Assembly (NCBI GenBank): GCA_963678085.1
Contig: OY782680.1
Coordinates: 1,860,001-1,924,000, forward strand
From: Aliishimia sp963678085
Lineage (GTDB): Bacteria; Pseudomonadota; Alphaproteobacteria; Rhodobacterales; Rhodobacteraceae
DNA length: 64,000 nt
Reading direction: 5' to 3'
Shown: positions 52,499-60,135 of the stretch, piece after piece
Layout: every line of letters starts with the position of its first letter
Numbering within the stretch: position 1 is the first letter of the stretch
Made by a program: the position numbers and the translations under genes
The notes under the pieces: generated by a model
What the model saw: the letters and a program-made list of their open reading frames with translations, nothing else
The model's database searches: none
Told to the model about the DNA's origin: nothing

Positions 52499-53389
52499 TT
52501 AGGCCTCACCCGATACAAAACGCGCTGCCGCCTCAAGCGCCGCTTCTAAAGCTTCGTCTGGGCTTGCACCAGCGCGCTCAGCCGCAATATGCGCGGCCAT
52601 GCAGGTATCGCCCGCACCCGTGACCCTGATTTGCGCAACTTGCGGCGGCTTTCGCGTCACACGGTTTGCCGCGTCGGCAAAACAGGCCGCATTCTGTCCA
52701 TGCGTGACCAAAACACGCGCCGCACCTGCCTTAGTCAGCGCTTCTGCCGCATGCTCTGTTGCGGTGAAAACCACGCCGCAAAGCAAGCCTGCCTCTTCAA
52801 GATTAACATAAAGCGTGCCCCGCCCTGCACTCACAAACGGGGCGAGCCGCGTCGCTTTGCCGGGAGAGGCCGGGGCCACACGTAAATCTGCACGCGCGAA
52901 AACGGGGCTCTCAGAAATATTCTGCAAAAGTGCAGCCGTCAGGTTCCCATCAAGGGCAATTATCCCATCATAAGGCGCATCTGTACTGGCCAATCGGCCA
53001 TCGGTTAACGGGGCAAGAATCGCATCCCCTGCTTGCTCTAAGGAGCGCGCATCGGCAATCGCCGCAACAAGGCCGGTGCAGTCCTCAATCGCCATATATT
53101 GATCTGTTGGCAGCTCGCTCGTGCGAAATACATATTGCATATCAATGCCTTGTCGTATGCATGCGTCTATCAGCGCATCGCCCTCGCGATCCTTTCCGAT
53201 CACTGTTAAGGCTGCCGGGGACACTCCAAAGCCACGCAGGGCAAGCGCCACGTTTAGCGCCACACCGCCCGGCTGGCGCGTAATTTCTCCAGGGCGATCC
53301 GCTCTGCGGGGCAGTTCGCGACCAAAACTGCCAATGACATCCCATAGAACGGAGCCAATGCATAAAATATCTGGTCGATTCGCGCTCAT
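52499..53389 (-). CDS. psuK: PfkB-family pseudouridine kinase
   Basis: A 296-residue ribokinase-fold kinase. It has ILCIGSVLWDVIG at the N terminus, the sugar-binding GGVALNVALALRGFG, and the anion-hole/ATP motif VTGAGDTCMAAHIAAE with the catalytic Asp. Position directly before psuG makes pseudouridine the likely substrate. The ATG at 53389 overlaps the stop of the upstream DUF4198 gene by 4 nt (ATGA) and has AGG upstream, so the three genes seem to be one operon. Confidence 0.88.
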   Translation of the reverse strand: MSANRPDILCIGSVLWDVIGSFGRELPRRADRPGEITRQPGGVALNVALALRGFGVSPAALTVIGKDREGDALIDACIRQGIDMQYVFRTSELPTDQYMAIEDCTGLVAAIADARSLEQAGDAILAPLTDGRLASTDAPYDGIIALDGNLTAALLQNISESPVFARADLRVAPASPGKATRLAPFVSAGRGTLYVNLEEAGLLCGVVFTATEHAAEALTKAGAARVLVTHGQNAACFADAANRVTRKPPQVAQIRVTGAGDTCMAAHIAAERAGASPDEALEAALEAAARFVSGEA

Positions 53390-54207
53390 TCTGGCCTGCT
53401 TGGTACGTAGAATGTCAGCGAGGCCCAAAGCGTCTCCCAATCATGGGGCGCGCCCGCCTCTGGTTCGCGCAATGTGACCGCGTCCAAAAGATATTCATGC
53501 CCTGGCTTGATAGGGATTTGCGCAACCCCATCAGCGCCCGTGCGGCTCAGGGATATATGAACCGCGCCATTGGGCGCCTTTTCAAAAATCTCAATTTGCG
53601 CGTCCTTGCGGGGGGCACCGTCAAGCAGGAGTAGAACGGGCAACGCTTGGGGGTTTTGCGCCGCATAAGGAGAGGACAAGGCAACAAGTTCTATGGCAAG
53701 CCCCAACACATGATCCGTCCCAGAGCCATTCCCAATAGCGATCAATGTCTTGGCATGCCGTGTGTAGCTTTCGCTAAAGTTTTCCGGCGGCAACCCACGG
53801 TCTTGGTGCCAGTTTGCAAAATTTGCAAAATCCTTATGCTTTGCAAAATTTGCAAATTTTTCCCAGGACTTATAGGTGATTTTCGAGGGCACTGTTTCAT
53901 GTGCCAATATCATTAGGCCCGCCGGTTGCGCAGGCAGAGTGAAGGCGGGCCGGTCCCCATCGCGCGGTGAAAGCTCTATTAAGGTGGTGCCGTTCCAGGC
54001 CTCGTGGCGGGTCGTTCTGCGCGCAAAATAGCCAAGCTCCACCCCGGCGAAGTCTTCTCCGTTTTTGAACTTTGCTGTAATTGTCTCTTGGGGGGCGACT
54101 TGATACTGATTGGGCGCAATCCAAAATTCATGCGCGTGTGCCGGGCCTAAACCAAAGCCCAAAGCGCTGCAAAACGAGAAGAGAAAAGTGACCATGTTCC
54201 GTTTCAT
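53386..54207 (-). CDS. DUF4198 periplasmic protein
   Basis: A 273-residue exported protein. The signal peptide ends near AHA/HEFW, and the mature N terminus HEFWIAPNQYQVAPQE is the mark of DUF4198 proteins, several of which accompany nickel or cobalt uptake. The middle contains an odd Phe-Ala-Asn/Lys repeat (KFANFAK...DFANFANW) encoded by four TTTGCAAA copies at 53813-53856. I choose ATG 54207 (MKRNMVTF) with AAGG 5 nt upstream; ATG 54195 is the alternative. Either start overlaps the start of the divergent HupE-like gene. It overlaps psuK by 4 nt. Confidence 0.78.
   Translation of the reverse strand: MKRNMVTFLFSFCSALGFGLGPAHAHEFWIAPNQYQVAPQETITAKFKNGEDFAGVELGYFARRTTRHEAWNGTTLIELSPRDGDRPAFTLPAQPAGLMILAHETVPSKITYKSWEKFANFAKHKDFANFANWHQDRGLPPENFSESYTRHAKTLIAIGNGSGTDHVLGLAIELVALSSPYAAQNPQALPVLLLLDGAPRKDAQIEIFEKAPNGAVHISLSRTGADGVAQIPIKPGHEYLLDAVTLREPEAGAPHDWETLWASLTFYVPSRPE
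53813..53856. repeat. Near-tandem TTTGCAAA array in the DUF4198 gene
   Basis: Exact copies at 53813, 53822, 53840 and 53849: two head-to-tail pairs of a 9-bp unit, with 9 bp between the pairs. On the coding (minus) strand they read Phe-Ala-Asn or Phe-Ala-Lys, a different codon phase from the Leu-Gln copies elsewhere. Confidence 0.8.
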
Positions 54208-55357
54208 TCGCGCCTTTTCCATGGTGCTGTTTATCCTACCGCTTCTGGGCACTCTACCAGCCCAATCACATGAGTTACAGCCCACTGTTGTGGATATCTC
54301 CCGCGATGGGGATCGGGTTGAAATGCGTTTTTCCATAACGCTTGAGGCGCTTTTGTCAGAGATTGACCTAGATGGGCTTGTCTTTACGAATGATGCGCCG
54401 GGTTCTGATCGCTATGATCAGCTGCGCGAATTGTCACCGGCAGAGCTTTCTGCACGTGTGCCAGGGCTTGTCGCGCGCTGGAGCGAGTCTGGGCTGCTGA
54501 GCTTGGACGGCGCGCCTGCCACGTTGGAGATTGAGGCATTGGACATTCCCGAGGTTGGCAATCTAGAGCTGCTGCGAATTTCCAATTTGGTGCTGAGCGC
54601 TTCGGGCGCGGGTGATGCGATGATTTCCTGGCCCAAGGGCGCGGGCGAGCTGGTGATTCGCCAACAAGGGGTGGACAACCCATATACGGGCCTCATTCTT
54701 GGGGGCGGTCAGTCACCCGCGCTGGATCTGACGGGCGATGCGGCCATGTCGTCCTGGGAGGGGTTTGTTTCCTATATCCCCGTTGGTTTTGACCATATTG
54801 TGCCTAAAGGTCTGGACCATATTCTATTCGTGCTGGGATTGTTCTTTTTCTCAACCGCGCTGCGCCCGCTTTTGTGGCAGGTCACGGCCTTTACTGCCGC
54901 CCATACGGTCACGCTGGCGCTTGGCGCGCTTGGCTTGGTGAGCATCCCTGGTGAGATCGTTGAGCCGCTGATTGCTGCATCCATCGTATATGTTGCGGTC
55001 GAGAACATCTTTATGCGCAATATGGGGGCATGGCGGCCTGCGGTGATCTTTGGTTTTGGTCTGCTGCATGGGCTCGGTTTTGCGAGTGTCTTGGGCGATT
55101 ATGGCCTACCAGATGCGCAATTTGTCCCCGCGCTTTTGGGCTTTAATGTGGGCGTTGAGGTTGGGCAGCTCTTTGTGATTGCCATTGCCGCGCTGCTGAT
55201 TTGGGCCTCGGTTCAAGCGGCGCGCAAAGCGTCACTGCCCGCCCATGAAGCAGCGGCTGAGGACAGCGCGGTTCTGTTCCGCGCGGTTTCTCTGGTTGGC
55301 TCGCTGATCATCGCGCTGATCGGTGTTTATTGGGTGATCGAGCGGGTGTTTTTGTAA
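54194..55357 (+). CDS. HupE/UreJ-family membrane protein
   Basis: A 387-residue protein. A signal peptide (residues 1-26, ending AQS/HELQP) precedes a periplasmic domain of about 165 residues, then a HupE/UreJ membrane domain with about six helices starting at VSYIPVGFDHIVPKGLDHILFVLGLFF, with HTVTLALGALGLV and GFGLLHGLGFASVL, whose His residues may bind metal. The family is linked to nickel or cobalt handling and urease/hydrogenase maturation, but no such enzymes are nearby. It starts at ATG 54194, head-to-head with and overlapping the DUF4198 gene, a plausible partner. Confidence 0.85.
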   Translation: MFRFIRAFSMVLFILPLLGTLPAQSHELQPTVVDISRDGDRVEMRFSITLEALLSEIDLDGLVFTNDAPGSDRYDQLRELSPAELSARVPGLVARWSESGLLSLDGAPATLEIEALDIPEVGNLELLRISNLVLSASGAGDAMISWPKGAGELVIRQQGVDNPYTGLILGGGQSPALDLTGDAAMSSWEGFVSYIPVGFDHIVPKGLDHILFVLGLFFFSTALRPLLWQVTAFTAAHTVTLALGALGLVSIPGEIVEPLIAASIVYVAVENIFMRNMGAWRPAVIFGFGLLHGLGFASVLGDYGLPDAQFVPALLGFNVGVEVGQLFVIAIAALLIWASVQAARKASLPAHEAAAEDSAVLFRAVSLVGSLIIALIGVYWVIERVFL

Positions 55358-55969
55358 CTACGCGATGGGGGTTATAAGCTCTTTCAGGGTCGTGCAGGGA
55401 TCTTGCGCGGCCCAAATTTCTGAAACGCCAAAAAAATCTGTGTGCGGGGCGAGTTTGGCGATGGAGTCTTGGGACAAATGCCCCTCGGCAACTACCGGAA
55501 CTTCGATCATCTCAGACCACCATTGAAACAGCTCAAGCGGCGCGGTTTGCCCATCATTCAGAGAATGCGCGCCAACCGGGCCAAAGCTGACATAATCGGC
55601 CCCTGCCTCGCCCGCATTCATGCCATCATGGCGCGATTGTGCGCAATAGGCCCCCACGATCGCATCCGGGCCAAGCAATTTTCGCGCCTCGCGCACAGAT
55701 TTGCTGGCATCGGTTAAATGCACGCCATCAAGGCCCAAACGCTCCGCCAAATGCACATGGTTATCAACGACAATGGCCACATCATGGGCAATCGCGATAT
55801 CGCGGCAGGCATCGCAGCTTTTGGCGATCTGAGCCTCATTTGATCCGGTGAGCGCTAGGCGCAAACACGCGATATCAAAATCCCCAAGAACGCGCTGCAG
55901 GGTCTGAGGAAATTCAATCAGGTCAATCTCTGGTGGAGAGATGAGGTAAATACGCGGCTGCTCGCTCAT
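55358..55969 (-). CDS. ThiE-like thiamine phosphate synthase family protein
   Basis: A 203-residue TIM-barrel protein. VVDNHVHLAERLGLDGVHLTD and AGADYVSFGPV match the pyrophosphate and phosphate loops of ThiE, and VVAEGHLSQDSIAKL resembles its C-terminal strand. True ThiE proteins contain a Gly-rich phosphate loop that is altered here, and no other thi genes are present, so this may be a paralogue of unknown use. Start ATG 55969 (MSEQPRIYLI) with AAGGG upstream. Its stop abuts that of the convergent HupE-like gene. Confidence 0.78.
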   Translation of the reverse strand: MSEQPRIYLISPPEIDLIEFPQTLQRVLGDFDIACLRLALTGSNEAQIAKSCDACRDIAIAHDVAIVVDNHVHLAERLGLDGVHLTDASKSVREARKLLGPDAIVGAYCAQSRHDGMNAGEAGADYVSFGPVGAHSLNDGQTAPLELFQWWSEMIEVPVVAEGHLSQDSIAKLAPHTDFFGVSEIWAAQDPCTTLKELITPIA

Positions 55970-56067
55970 TGGAATGGCCCTTTGCAAGTTTTGCTCCGCT
56001 CTAGCGGATTATGGGCGCAAGATGCAATTGGCTTGAGCCTGAGCGCTGCCTGGGGTAGGCGCGCGCT

Positions 56068-56805
56068 ATGGATGTGACACCGGCGATTATCTTAACGCGG
56101 CCTCAGATGGGCGAGAATATTGGCGCGGCGGCGCGGGCGATGCTGAATTTTGGTCTTGAGCATATGCGGCTTGTGGCACCGCGCGATGGTTGGCCCAACC
56201 CTGGAGCGGTGGCAATGGCAAGCGGGGCCGGGCGCGTTTTGGACCGCGCGCAGCTTTTTGACAGCCTGCCTGAGGCGCTTGGGGATTTTCATTTCACCTT
56301 TGCCACCACTGCAAGGCCGCGGGATTTGATCAAGGATGTTTATAGCCCCGAAGCCGCGATGCAGCTTGCCGCGCAAAAGATCGCGCAGGGGCAGCGTGTT
56401 GGGGTTATCTTTGGGCCAGAGCGCGCCGGGCTGGAAAATGACGATCTGTCGCATGCCAGCGCGCTTGTGACGGTGCCGGTTAATCCCGAATACCCCTCGC
56501 TGAATCTGGCGCAATGCGTGCTGCTTTTGGGCTATGAATGGCGGCGCGCGACGCAAGAAGTTGTGGGCTTAGAGCGGGTTATGCCAGACACGCAGCCGGC
56601 GAATGCGTCTGATATCACCCATTTGGCAGATCATTTTGAGCGCGTGTTGGATCGGGCGCGGTTCTTTTTCCCTGAGACCAAGGCCCCGTCAATGAAGGTG
56701 AATTTGCGCAATATGTGGTCGCGATTGCCGCTCACGACGCAAGATACGCGTATGTTGCATGGTATGATGCGCCAAATTGCGCGCTGGAAAGATGAGATGG
56801 ACTAA
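56068..56805 (+). CDS. trmJ: TrmJ-like RNA 2'-O-methyltransferase
   Basis: A 245-residue SPOUT methylase. Trefoil-knot motifs are LTRPQMGENIGAAARAMLNFG (motif 1), GVIFGPERAGLENDDLSHA (motif 2) and VNPEYPSLNLAQCVLLLGYE (motif 3). TrmJ methylates position 32 in the anticodon loop of tRNAs. C-terminal helical part is present. It precedes ctaA by 70 bp. Confidence 0.88.
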   Translation: MDVTPAIILTRPQMGENIGAAARAMLNFGLEHMRLVAPRDGWPNPGAVAMASGAGRVLDRAQLFDSLPEALGDFHFTFATTARPRDLIKDVYSPEAAMQLAAQKIAQGQRVGVIFGPERAGLENDDLSHASALVTVPVNPEYPSLNLAQCVLLLGYEWRRATQEVVGLERVMPDTQPANASDITHLADHFERVLDRARFFFPETKAPSMKVNLRNMWSRLPLTTQDTRMLHGMMRQIARWKDEMD

Positions 56806-56875
56806 TCAATTTAGGGAATTACCTGATCGGCATGCGTATGTCGGCAGATCAGACACGCCAGGATATGAGCAAAAC

Positions 56876-58207
56876 ATGAGCGAGAAGCGCAATATTTTTG
56901 AAGAAGTCGAAGCCCGCGCAACAGCAGCGCAAGCTGCAACGCCAGGGGTCATTGATCGGGGCAGAAAAACCGGACGCGTGGGCATTCGCGTCTGGCTTTG
57001 GATTTTGTTCCTGCTTGTGGTCGCCATGATTGCAGTTGGGGGGCTCACACGCCTCACTGACTCGGGCCTGTCTATTACCGAATGGCGGCCCCTAACCGGT
57101 GCTTTGCCGCCCATGAGCCAAACGGCCTGGGAAGCGGAATTTGCCCTTTATCAACAGATTGATGAGTTCCGTTTGCAAAACCAATGGATGGAGCTTTCTG
57201 ATTTCAAAGTGATTTACTGGTGGGAATGGGGCCATCGCCAGCTCGGGCGGGTGATTGGTCTTATCTGGGGGGTCGGATTTTTTGGCCTCTTGCTGGCGGG
57301 AAAATTGCCCAAAGGGCGCGCGGGTCTTTTATGGCCGCTTTTGGGCTTTGCCGGGTTTGGCGCGATCATCGCCGCTGAAATCCTGTTGCGCGGCGGGAAC
57401 TTAGAGCAGGATCAAGCCCGGATCATCGAAATCAGCGCCTTTGCTCTTATGGCGGGCGTTGCTCTTATCGGGCTGCTCAAAAAGCAAATGGATTGGCGGC
57501 CACGTCTGTTATTCCTTGGATTTATGGGCGGGCTGCAAGGCGCGATTGGCTGGTGGATGGTGGCCTCTGGCGTCACGCAGGGGCAAGAGGTGCTTGATGT
57601 GGCCTCTTATCGGCTGGCGACCCATTTGGGTCTTGCCTTCATTATTCTTGGCCTCATCGCGTGGCATATCTATCAGCTTGGCCGCGATGATCGGGAACTG
57701 ATGCTGGCACGGCGCGACAAAGAGGGTGCGCTGTGGGGCATGTCCACCGGTCTGTTGCATCTGGCGTTCTTGCAGATCTTGATCGGCGCGCTTGTGGCTG
57801 GAATTGACGCGGGGCGCAGCTATACCGATTGGCCCACGATGGGCGGAGCCTGGTTTCCGGGTGCGGCGTTTTCCTTTGAGCCGATATGGCGTAATTTCTT
57901 TGAAAGTCCGGGGCTCGTGCAATTTATCCACCGCTGCGTTGGCTATCTGCTTTTGCTCTTTGGCATCGGTGTTTGGATCAAAGGATGGAAATCGGCGCAT
58001 AAACGTACACGCAGCGCCGCACATCTGATGTTTTTGGCAATGCTTGGTCAAGTGGCTCTGGGCATTGTCACCGTCATGCATGCCTCGCCCTGGTATATTG
58101 CGATTTTCCATCAATTGCTTGCGGTTGTGCTCTGGGTGTTGATCTTGAGGCTGCGGTTCTTGGCGGGCTATCCTATTGCAACATCTCTGCGGGAGGGACG
58201 CGCATGA
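56876..58207 (+). CDS. ctaA: Haem A synthase (COX15 type) with an inserted hydrophobic segment
   Basis: A 443-residue membrane enzyme that oxidises haem O to haem A for cytochrome aa3 oxidase. The four haem-ligand histidines are visible: His119 (WWEWGHRQLGR), His250 (YRLATHLGLAF), His352 (VQFIHRCVGY) and His412 (FHQLLAVV). Opening helices carry GGLTRLTDSGLSITEW. Alphaproteobacterial COX15 proteins I know are about 360-390 residues; here residues about 150-208 look like extra sequence with two more hydrophobic stretches between the second and third core helices. I start at ATG 56876 (MSEKRN); the ribosome-binding site is weak. It overlaps the next gene by 4 nt. Confidence 0.9.
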   Translation: MSEKRNIFEEVEARATAAQAATPGVIDRGRKTGRVGIRVWLWILFLLVVAMIAVGGLTRLTDSGLSITEWRPLTGALPPMSQTAWEAEFALYQQIDEFRLQNQWMELSDFKVIYWWEWGHRQLGRVIGLIWGVGFFGLLLAGKLPKGRAGLLWPLLGFAGFGAIIAAEILLRGGNLEQDQARIIEISAFALMAGVALIGLLKKQMDWRPRLLFLGFMGGLQGAIGWWMVASGVTQGQEVLDVASYRLATHLGLAFIILGLIAWHIYQLGRDDRELMLARRDKEGALWGMSTGLLHLAFLQILIGALVAGIDAGRSYTDWPTMGGAWFPGAAFSFEPIWRNFFESPGLVQFIHRCVGYLLLLFGIGVWIKGWKSAHKRTRSAAHLMFLAMLGQVALGIVTVMHASPWYIAIFHQLLAVVLWVLILRLRFLAGYPIATSLREGRA

Positions 58208-59679
58208 CGAGATACGATGACCTGATGGCCTATGTGCGTGAGACCGAGGCGCTTGCGCAGATTTCGGGTCGCTTGGGCTGGGATCAAGAAACCATGATGC
58301 CGCGCGGGGCAGCGCCGCAACGGGGCGAGGAAATGGCCGCGCTCGAAAAGGTTCTGCATGCGCGCCGAACCGATCCGTTGATTGCCGAGGCGTTGGCGGC
58401 AATTGATCCGGCAGAATTGGACAGTGTTGGGCAAGCGCAATTGCGCGAAATTCGTATAAGCTATGAACGCGCTCAGAAAATACCGGCTGATTTGGCTGCA
58501 ACGCTGGCAAGGGTGACGTCAGAGGCGCAGGGCAAATGGGCGGCTGCACGCGCAGAGGATGATTATTCGGCCTTTGCTCCGGTTCTGGAAGAAGTTCTGA
58601 ATTTGCGGCGGCAAGAGGCGGACTGCTTGGCCGATGGGGCAGGGCGCTATGATGCTTTGCTGCAAGATTATGAGCCCGGCATGAGCGATGCGCGCTTGCA
58701 AGAGATTTTCGCCCAGCTGCGCCCAGCCCTGGTCGAGCTGCGCGCGGCGATCTTGGAGAAACCCCAGCCCGCTGGTCTCACCGGCAGGTTTGATGCGGGT
58801 CAGCAAATGGTTTTGGCTGAACTTGTGGCGGAACGCTTTGGCTATGATTTCAACCATGGGCGGCTTGATAAGGCGGTGCATCCGTTCTCGTCCGGCTCTG
58901 GGCTTGATGTGCGTATCACAACGCGCACCGCTGAGGGTGATCCGTTCAACTGCATCTATTCAACCATCCATGAGGTGGGCCATGCGGCCTATGAGCAAGG
59001 GATTGACCGGGCCTATTTGCTGAGCCCAATTGGCAGCGGTGCCTCAATGGGGGTGCATGAAAGCCAAAGCCGGATCTATGAAAACCAGCTAGGCCGCAGT
59101 CGCGCCTTTTGCACTTGGCTCTATGGGCAAATGGTGGAACGCTTTGGAGATATGGGGCTGGACGGGCCAGAGGGCTTTTATGCGGCGGTCAACCGGGTGC
59201 AAAATGGTTATATCCGCACCGAAGCGGATGAGGTGCAATATAACCTGCATATCATGCTGCGCTTTGATCTTGAGCGGGCCTTGATCTCTGGTGATCTTGC
59301 GGTGGCAGATCTTGAGACCGCTTGGAATGATCGCTTTGCGGCTGATTTTGGTTATGAGGTAGATAAGCCCTCAAACGGGGTTTTGCAGGATGTGCATTGG
59401 TCCGTTGGGCTTTTTGGCTATTTCCCGACCTATTCCTTGGGCAATATCTATGCGGGGTGCCTGTTTGAGGCCCTGCGTCGAGCTGTACCAGATCTTGACG
59501 AACAGCTTGCACAGGGAGAAACTGCGCAGGCCACGGGCTGGCTCAGAGAGAATTTGCAACGCTTTGGCACATTGCGCAGCCCGTCTGAGACGATCAAACA
59601 TGCCTGCGGTTTCGAGCCAGGCTCAGAGCCGCTTGTGGCCTATTTACGCACCAAATTCAGCGATCTTTACAGGCTGTAA
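58204..59679 (+). CDS. Carboxypeptidase M32
   Basis: A 491-residue zinc metallocarboxypeptidase of the Taq family that removes C-terminal residues other than proline. The zinc motif is HEVGH at 256-260, with the third ligand Glu286 in GVHESQSRIYEN. N-terminal SGRLGWDQETMMPRGA and IYAGCLFEALRR near the C terminus are typical. Cytosolic. It overlaps ctaA by 4 nt (ATGA) and ends at an intrinsic terminator. Confidence 0.92.
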   Translation: MTRYDDLMAYVRETEALAQISGRLGWDQETMMPRGAAPQRGEEMAALEKVLHARRTDPLIAEALAAIDPAELDSVGQAQLREIRISYERAQKIPADLAATLARVTSEAQGKWAAARAEDDYSAFAPVLEEVLNLRRQEADCLADGAGRYDALLQDYEPGMSDARLQEIFAQLRPALVELRAAILEKPQPAGLTGRFDAGQQMVLAELVAERFGYDFNHGRLDKAVHPFSSGSGLDVRITTRTAEGDPFNCIYSTIHEVGHAAYEQGIDRAYLLSPIGSGASMGVHESQSRIYENQLGRSRAFCTWLYGQMVERFGDMGLDGPEGFYAAVNRVQNGYIRTEADEVQYNLHIMLRFDLERALISGDLAVADLETAWNDRFAADFGYEVDKPSNGVLQDVHWSVGLFGYFPTYSLGNIYAGCLFEALRRAVPDLDEQLAQGETAQATGWLRENLQRFGTLRSPSETIKHACGFEPGSEPLVAYLRTKFSDLYRL

Positions 59680-59688
59680 CCAAACGGA

Positions 59689-59714
59689 GCGGGCATGCGC
59701 CCGCACGCCTTTTT
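59689..59714 (+). terminator. Intrinsic terminator after the M32 gene
   Basis: GCGGGC, loop ATGC, GCCCGC (59689-59704), then ACGCC and five T. Ten bases after the M32 stop. The five bases between stem and T-run weaken the case slightly. Confidence 0.55.
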
Positions 59715-59733
59715 GTGGCCGCCCCTTGCAGCG

Positions 59734-60084
59734 TCAGAGCAATGCCATGCGTTCCGCGCGTTCTGGGTCGGGATAGTCGCGATAGAGCGCGAAATCGATC
59801 TCTGCGATCAAATCATGCACTGCGCGGTGCAGGGTTGCGACGTCTTCGTCATGCGTGCCCGCTAGGCGAAAAGCTTTGTCGAGCTGGGCGAGGTCATCCA
59901 CCTCTATTTCGATAATGAAATCGCGAAACCGATCTGCGGCGAGGTTCAGTTTCTGCCGCGTAAGTCGCCAGGAGCGAATGGTTCCTGCGTTCTGCAGATG
60001 AGTCATCCATGCATCAACAGCAGAGGCGAAAGCCAGGGCTTTGGCCTCTTGTTTTAGATCGATCATCGCGATGTATCGGTTCAT
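59734..60084 (-). CDS. Conserved hypothetical protein (DUF6614-like)
   Basis: A 116-residue soluble protein: MNRYIAMIDLKQEAKALAFA at the start, a middle region RSWRLTRQKLNLAADRFRDFIIEIEVDDLAQLD and DLIAEIDFALYRDYPDPERAER at the end. A strong AGGAGG lies 6 nt before the ATG. It resembles a small family common in Rhodobacterales, perhaps DUF6614 (ferredoxin-like fold proposed), but I am not certain of the name and know of no function. It is downstream of gyrA in the same orientation. Confidence 0.72.
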   Translation of the reverse strand: MNRYIAMIDLKQEAKALAFASAVDAWMTHLQNAGTIRSWRLTRQKLNLAADRFRDFIIEIEVDDLAQLDKAFRLAGTHDEDVATLHRAVHDLIAEIDFALYRDYPDPERAERMALL

Positions 60085-60135
60085 GCTCAGCCTCCTGCGT
60101 TTGGCGCAACCTAGCAGGAAAGGCTTAAGGCATGG

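Noticed and set aside
53813..53856. CRISPR-like array
   Set aside because: Units are 8-9 bp, the spacers are not unique 30-mers, and the array lies in frame inside a gene.
57509..58549. 346-codon minus-strand frame across ctaA and the M32 gene
   Set aside because: It spans two well-supported genes on the other strand and has low-complexity, proline- and arginine-rich content.
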